64,000 bases of DNA, from NCBI RefSeq assembly GCF_002886185.1, contig NZ_KZ614146.1:255927-319926 (forward strand), given 5' to 3'. The stretch comes from Salipaludibacillus neizhouensis (GTDB lineage Bacteria; Bacillota; Bacilli; Bacillales; Salisediminibacteriaceae). The notes under the pieces are model-generated. The model was given only the letters and a program-made list of their open reading frames with translations, did not search any database and was not told the origin of the DNA. Within the stretch, counting starts at the first letter, position 1. Each line of letters starts with the position of its first letter. This document shows positions 60,714 through 64,000 of the stretch, one piece after another. The position numbers and the translations under genes are program-made.

Positions 60714-61037
60714 TTAATCTCCTTGTTTGTTTAAAGCGAGGATGGTCCCCGATGAGGCGTCTACAAAAAATTCATATGCTTCCATTTTTCCAGATTCATC
60801 GGTAGCGGTTATTCCACCACGGTATACTTGATAAAGTAACTTGTCTTGTTCGAATTCCTCGGCAATCATATGAATCCAGGATCCTTCAAGGGTTCCAAGA
60901 TGCGTTGCCTTTCCTTTGACGAGTTTAAGCGCTTTTTCGGGAGACAGCTTTCCTTCGGTTTTATCAAGTTGGTTTTTTGCCAGTAAAGTTACAGCAACTC
61001 CTGCACCAATACCAACAGCAAAGTTTTTCCAGCTCAT
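60714..61037 (-). CDS. ytzB: PepSY-domain protein (YtzB)
   Basis: 107 residues from ATG 61037 (AAGGTG 7 bases upstream). A short hydrophobic N-terminus (FAVGIGAGVAVTLLA) may anchor it; residues 32-100 form a PepSY-like domain with LSPEKALKLVKGKA and the terminal AYEFFVDASSGTILALNKQ strand-turn pattern. PepSY domains are often linked to peptidase inhibition or control; no specific role is known. It matches B. subtilis YtzB in size and place. Confidence 0.85.
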   Translation of the reverse strand: MSWKNFAVGIGAGVAVTLLAKNQLDKTEGKLSPEKALKLVKGKATHLGTLEGSWIHMIAEEFEQDKLLYQVYRGGITATDESGKMEAYEFFVDASSGTILALNKQGD

Positions 61038-61259
61038 GAACACACCTTCTTTCGTTGTCGATTAGTGGTTATTTTATATTGTATGGCTTCTCCACCTCAG
61101 TATATAGAAATGCAAAAGAAAAGCCAATTGTATCCGCTTAAATTTCAAAAAAGTTATAGGGAATGTATTTCACTTCATGAAAAAAGTGGAAAGGATTTTA
61201 ACTATTCGATAAGTTAGGAATGTCCCATACATAACACAATTATAAGAAAGGGGATTTGT

Positions 61260-62333
61260 ATGAATAAGGAAACATATCAAATGTTTGAAACGTTAACTCA
61301 GTTACCGGGAGCTCCTGGTTTTGAGCATCAAGTAAGAAATTATGTCAAAAAAGAATTAGAGAAATATAGTGATGAAATAATTCAAGATCGACTTGGCGGC
61401 GTTTTCGGGGTGAAAAAAGGAAATCAACAAGGACCAAAAGTAATGGTTGCCGGTCATATGGATGAAGTTGGTTTTATGGTTACATCCATTGATGAAAAAG
61501 GTCTTATCCGCTTTCAAACACTTGGAGGATGGTGGAGTCAAGTGTTGTTAGCACAACGATTACAAATTATCACAGACAATGGTCCTGTTACCGGAGTAAT
61601 TGGTTCTATTCCTCCACATCTACTTGATGAAGCTAAACGCAGCAAACCGATGGAAATCAAAAATATGTACATTGATATTGGTGCGGATGACCGTGAAGAT
61701 GCTGTGAAGATCGGAATTAAACCCGGACAGCAAGTTGTACCGATATGTCCGATGGAAACGTTAGCCAACAAGAAGAAGATTTTAGCAAAAGCGTGGGATA
61801 ATCGCTATGGTGTAGGTTTGTCTATTGAATTATTAAAGGAATTGAAGGACGAGAAAACTCCGAACATTCTTTATTCTGGTGCGACTGTACAAGAGGAAGT
61901 CGGCCTGCGAGGTGCTCAAACCTCAGCAAATATGATTCAACCAGATATATTTTATGCATTAGATGCAAGTCCAGCAAATGATGCATCCGGTGAAAAAGAT
62001 GCTTTTGGTCATTTAGGCAAAGGGGCTTTACTTCGTATTTTTGACCGTACAATGATTACTCATTGTGGTATGAGGGAATTTATTTTAGACACGGCAGAGA
62101 CGAATAAAATTCCTTATCAGTATTTTATTTCTCAGGGTGGGACAGATGCAGGGCGAGTTCATATATCTAACAGTGGTGTTCCTTCGGCTGTGATTGGAAT
62201 TTGTTCAAGGTACATCCACACTGCTGCTTCTATGATTCACATTGATGACTACGCAGCAGCAAAAGAGTTAATTACGACACTTGTGCGTCATACGGATTCG
62301 ACGACATTGCAAACGATTCGTGACAATAGTTAA
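61260..62333 (+). CDS. ytoP: M42 family aminopeptidase (YtoP)
   Basis: 357 residues. Metal-site motifs of M42 (glutamyl/deblocking aminopeptidase, endoglucanase M-like): [14 protein letters not shown] near residue 63, [11 protein letters not shown] near 178 (bridging Asp), [15 protein letters not shown] near 208 (catalytic Glu-Glu), [13 protein letters not shown] near 234 and [17 protein letters not shown] near 318. It works as a large cytosolic oligomer that trims peptides. AAGGGGA before the ATG. Confidence 0.93.
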   Translation: MNKETYQMFETLTQLPGAPGFEHQVRNYVKKELEKYSDEIIQDRLGGVFGVKKGNQQGPKVMVAGHMDEVGFMVTSIDEKGLIRFQTLGGWWSQVLLAQRLQIITDNGPVTGVIGSIPPHLLDEAKRSKPMEIKNMYIDIGADDREDAVKIGIKPGQQVVPICPMETLANKKKILAKAWDNRYGVGLSIELLKELKDEKTPNILYSGATVQEEVGLRGAQTSANMIQPDIFYALDASPANDASGEKDAFGHLGKGALLRIFDRTMITHCGMREFILDTAETNKIPYQYFISQGGTDAGRVHISNSGVPSAVIGICSRYIHTAASMIHIDDYAAAKELITTLVRHTDSTTLQTIRDNS

Positions 62334-62352
62334 TGAGTCTGAATGACCTATT

Positions 62353-62386
62353 TAGTCCCAATCGAGCATGATTGGGGCTATTTTTC
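62353..62386 (+). terminator. Terminator of ytoP
   Basis: TAGTCCCAATC at 62353-62363 pairs with GATTGGGGCTA at 62370-62380, then five T. Confidence 0.85.
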
Positions 62387-62460
62387 TCTTTAGCAAGTTG
62401 CCTTTCGTTATTTCAAAGAATAAATATAAAACATTTATAATAATACAAGGGGGAAGTTTT

Positions 62461-62967
62461 ATGAAGCAGATCGTATACATAGGTACTATGAATCAAGCAA
62501 AGATAAAAGCAGTGGAAGCAGTTTTTAGCGAAGGGTATGAGGTTAGATGCTGTGACGCTCCATCTGGAGTGTCAGGCCAACCATACTCTGATGAGGAGAC
62601 GAGAACAGGAGCTGTTAATCGAGCAAAGTATTCAGTGAAAGAATTAGATGCTAGTTTTGGGATAGGGTTAGAAGGAGGCATTATGCAGATAGAATCGCGG
62701 ATGTACCTTTGTAATTGGGGGGCACTTGTTACAAACGATGGAAAAGTGTTTGAAGCAGCTGGTGCAAGAGTACCTTTACCGGAATCAGTTGAAAAAATGC
62801 TTGATGGTAACCTAGAATTGGGAGAAGTAATGGACATTTGGACGAACGAAAAAGGTATAAGGCATAGAGAAGGTGCTATCGGGATTTTCACAAACGGTCT
62901 CGTTAGCAGGGCAGAGATGTTCGAGCATATTACTAAAATGCTGTATGGACAAATGATAATTGAATAG
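62461..62967 (+). CDS. DUF84 inosine/xanthosine triphosphatase (YjjX-like)
   Basis: 168 residues from ATG 62461, with GGGGGAAG at 62451-62457 region; the longer open frame begins inside the ytoP terminator. Start QIVYIGTMNQAKIKAVEAVF and SGVSGQPYSDEETRTGAVNRA, then GIGLEGGIM, are the DUF84/YjjX pattern. These enzymes remove non-canonical ITP/XTP from the nucleotide pool. Monocistronic, converging with ytoQ across a hairpin. Confidence 0.88.
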   Translation: MKQIVYIGTMNQAKIKAVEAVFSEGYEVRCCDAPSGVSGQPYSDEETRTGAVNRAKYSVKELDASFGIGLEGGIMQIESRMYLCNWGALVTNDGKVFEAAGARVPLPESVEKMLDGNLELGEVMDIWTNEKGIRHREGAIGIFTNGLVSRAEMFEHITKMLYGQMIIE

Positions 62968-62970
62968 AAA

Positions 62971-63003
62971 ATGTCTCAAAAGTTTTGAAAACCTTTGAGA
63001 CAT
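62971..63003. terminator. Bidirectional hairpin between the DUF84 gene and ytoQ
   Basis: ATGTCTCAAAAGTTTT and AAACCTTTGAGACAT pair over 15 positions with one mismatch. T-runs are short. Confidence 0.7.
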
Positions 63004-63034
63004 GGCAAGAATAAACACCCTTAATAATGGAATA

Positions 63035-63481
63035 TTAATTTTCGTCAAAAATGTAAGATAGGGCTTGTAAAGCTTGATCGACAGTCTCTACAGTAACCTG
63101 TGCTTTTTCAGAGAGCTCTTTTAAAGGATGATGAAGCTCCTTAGGTCTTATTAGAATAAGTGGTTTATTCCATGCAATTGCCGAGGCTGCATCAGCTGCA
63201 CTGTTCCACTGCTTATACTTCTCACCAAACAGAGCAATAACGATATCGGATTTCACCATTAAAACGCGTGTTCTTAAATTATTCATTTGGGAAGCAACTT
63301 CGTCTTTGTAGATTGCATTTGGCTGCTCACCAAGGATCTCCTCACCAATATTGTCAGAGCGATTATGATTCTCCATCGGACCGACAAAATGAATAGGAAG
63401 ATTTTGGTCACTAGCTTTTGCTTTGAGTGTTTTTCGCCAATCATCGTGAATTTGACCGGCTAAGTATACCGTTAGTTCCAA
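63035..63481 (-). CDS. ytoQ: YtoQ family protein
   Basis: 148 residues from TTG 63481: the GGAG that would serve the ATG at 63490 touches it directly, while TTG is 9 bases away. It begins ELTVYLAGQIHDDWRK and has HFVGPMENHNRSDNIGE and SDIVIALFGEKYKQWNSAAD, the pattern of YtoQ proteins, a nucleoside 2-deoxyribosyltransferase-like fold. The function is unknown; the fold suggests a nucleoside or nucleotide ligand. Downstream hairpin shared with the DUF84 gene. Confidence 0.87.
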   Translation of the reverse strand: MELTVYLAGQIHDDWRKTLKAKASDQNLPIHFVGPMENHNRSDNIGEEILGEQPNAIYKDEVASQMNNLRTRVLMVKSDIVIALFGEKYKQWNSAADAASAIAWNKPLILIRPKELHHPLKELSEKAQVTVETVDQALQALSYIFDEN

Positions 63482-63673
63482 GCTGATCATCTCCTAATTA
63501 TCCTAGTTTAATGTTAAACATATATGTTTATACCCTAACTATTTTATGATAAAACTTTTAATTAAAAAACAACATGTCGAAAAAAGTCGAATTTTAGCTA
63601 TTTGGTTTTTAAAATTTTGTGGTATCATATACATTGGGATAAGTTTGGAAAATAGTTAGGGGTGTTTTAAGAA

Positions 63674-64000
63674 ATGAAAGTCGTAAAACGATATTTAATT
63701 CCTTTAAGTTTGGCTTTCATTGTGGGCATGTTAAGCGCGTGCTCTATGGCAGAGGAATATGTGGTGGATGAGACTAAAAAAAACTTGGAATTAAAAATGG
63801 AACAGGCCCCTCATGAGGCAACCTTTCAAGATTCAGGTATTTCTTTTTATTTACCTGAAGATACTGAGGTTGAGTTAGTAGATGAATATAATTATGTGTT
63901 AGATCACGATGGGCAAATGTCTTTATTATTTTTAAATGACTCAAGTCAACATGAAGATATTGATGCTATACTTGATGACCTTTACTTAATGAACGAACCA
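63674..64000 (+). CDS. Lipoprotein of unknown function, cut by right edge
   Basis: At least 109 residues from ATG 63674 to the window end. TTAGGGGTG lies 9 bases upstream, and TATCAT near 63624 may be the -10 box. Lipoprotein signal with lipobox LSAC (Cys23), then a short acidic-helical part (VVDETKKNLELKMEQ) and a domain starting TFQDSGISFYLPEDTEVELV, which looks like the N-terminal half of a small extracytoplasmic domain. The family is not recognised from this part. Confidence 0.75.
   Translation, partial: MKVVKRYLIPLSLAFIVGMLSACSMAEEYVVDETKKNLELKMEQAPHEATFQDSGISFYLPEDTEVELVDEYNYVLDHDGQMSLLFLNDSSQHEDIDAILDDLYLMNEP

Overview
The window reads as a chromosomal segment of an AT-rich Gram-positive spore-former of the family Bacillaceae. 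Three things support this: strong AGGAGG-type ribosome binding sites with frequent TTG/GTG starts, S-box and T-box leaders, and a gene order from about 17.8 kb to the right edge that largely follows the Bacillus subtilis yt- region (ytkD, ytlDCA, metK, ytoA, ytpAB, ytqB, leuS, ytfP, ytgP, rsuA, ytzE, pepV, cysK, ytlP, ytlQ, amyX, ytmP, ytzH, trmB, ytnP, ytzB, ytoP, ytoQ). I cannot name the genus. There is no prophage, transposase gene, CRISPR array, tRNA or rRNA gene that I can see.

Layout. 0-5.2 kb: truncated EamA transporter, DegV protein, a decayed murF-like/ddl-like pair cut by repeats, a lipoprotein sugar dehydrogenase and a DedA protein. 5.4-9.2 kb: complete fructose operon fruR-fruK-fruA with its promoter and candidate operators. 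9.3-17.4 kb: less conserved stretch with a HAD phosphatase, an O-acetylhomoserine sulfhydrylase with an extra C-terminal domain, two convergent orphan exported proteins, a lone arsB, and an fdhE-mobA-tatA molybdoenzyme maturation group. 17.8-31 kb: ytkD, a nitrate/thiamine-type ABC transporter, metK under an S-box, ytpAB, leuS under a T-box. 31-46.7 kb: ytfP, an orphan, a ProC-like reductase, yjbQ, a MurJ-type flippase, a YodB-like redox regulator facing a quinone reductase, tandem SEDS proteins (ftsW, rodA), rsuA, ytzE, pepV, cysK, ytlP, ytlQ. 46.8-57.6 kb: glycogen cluster glgBCDAP facing a type I pullulanase. 57.6-64 kb: ytmP to ytoQ and the start of a lipoprotein gene cut by the right edge.

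The genes form compact metabolic units: fructose uptake and phosphorylation; sulfur amino acid use (sulfhydrylase, cysteine synthase, SAM synthetase); glycogen synthesis and breakdown; peptidoglycan precursor flipping and polymerisation.

The least explained feature is a family of about 155-bp structured repeats, ten full or partial copies in 64 kb, lying just after stop codons, inside operons (ytpA/ytpB, glgD/glgA) and at a pseudogene break. They contain stems kept by compensatory changes, a terminal terminator-like hairpin, and a central module that occurs in two alternative forms in two separate sublineages. Other repeat types (a 95/153-bp family, a 97-bp element with 14-bp terminal inverted repeats and its fragment, and GC-rich relics) are also present.
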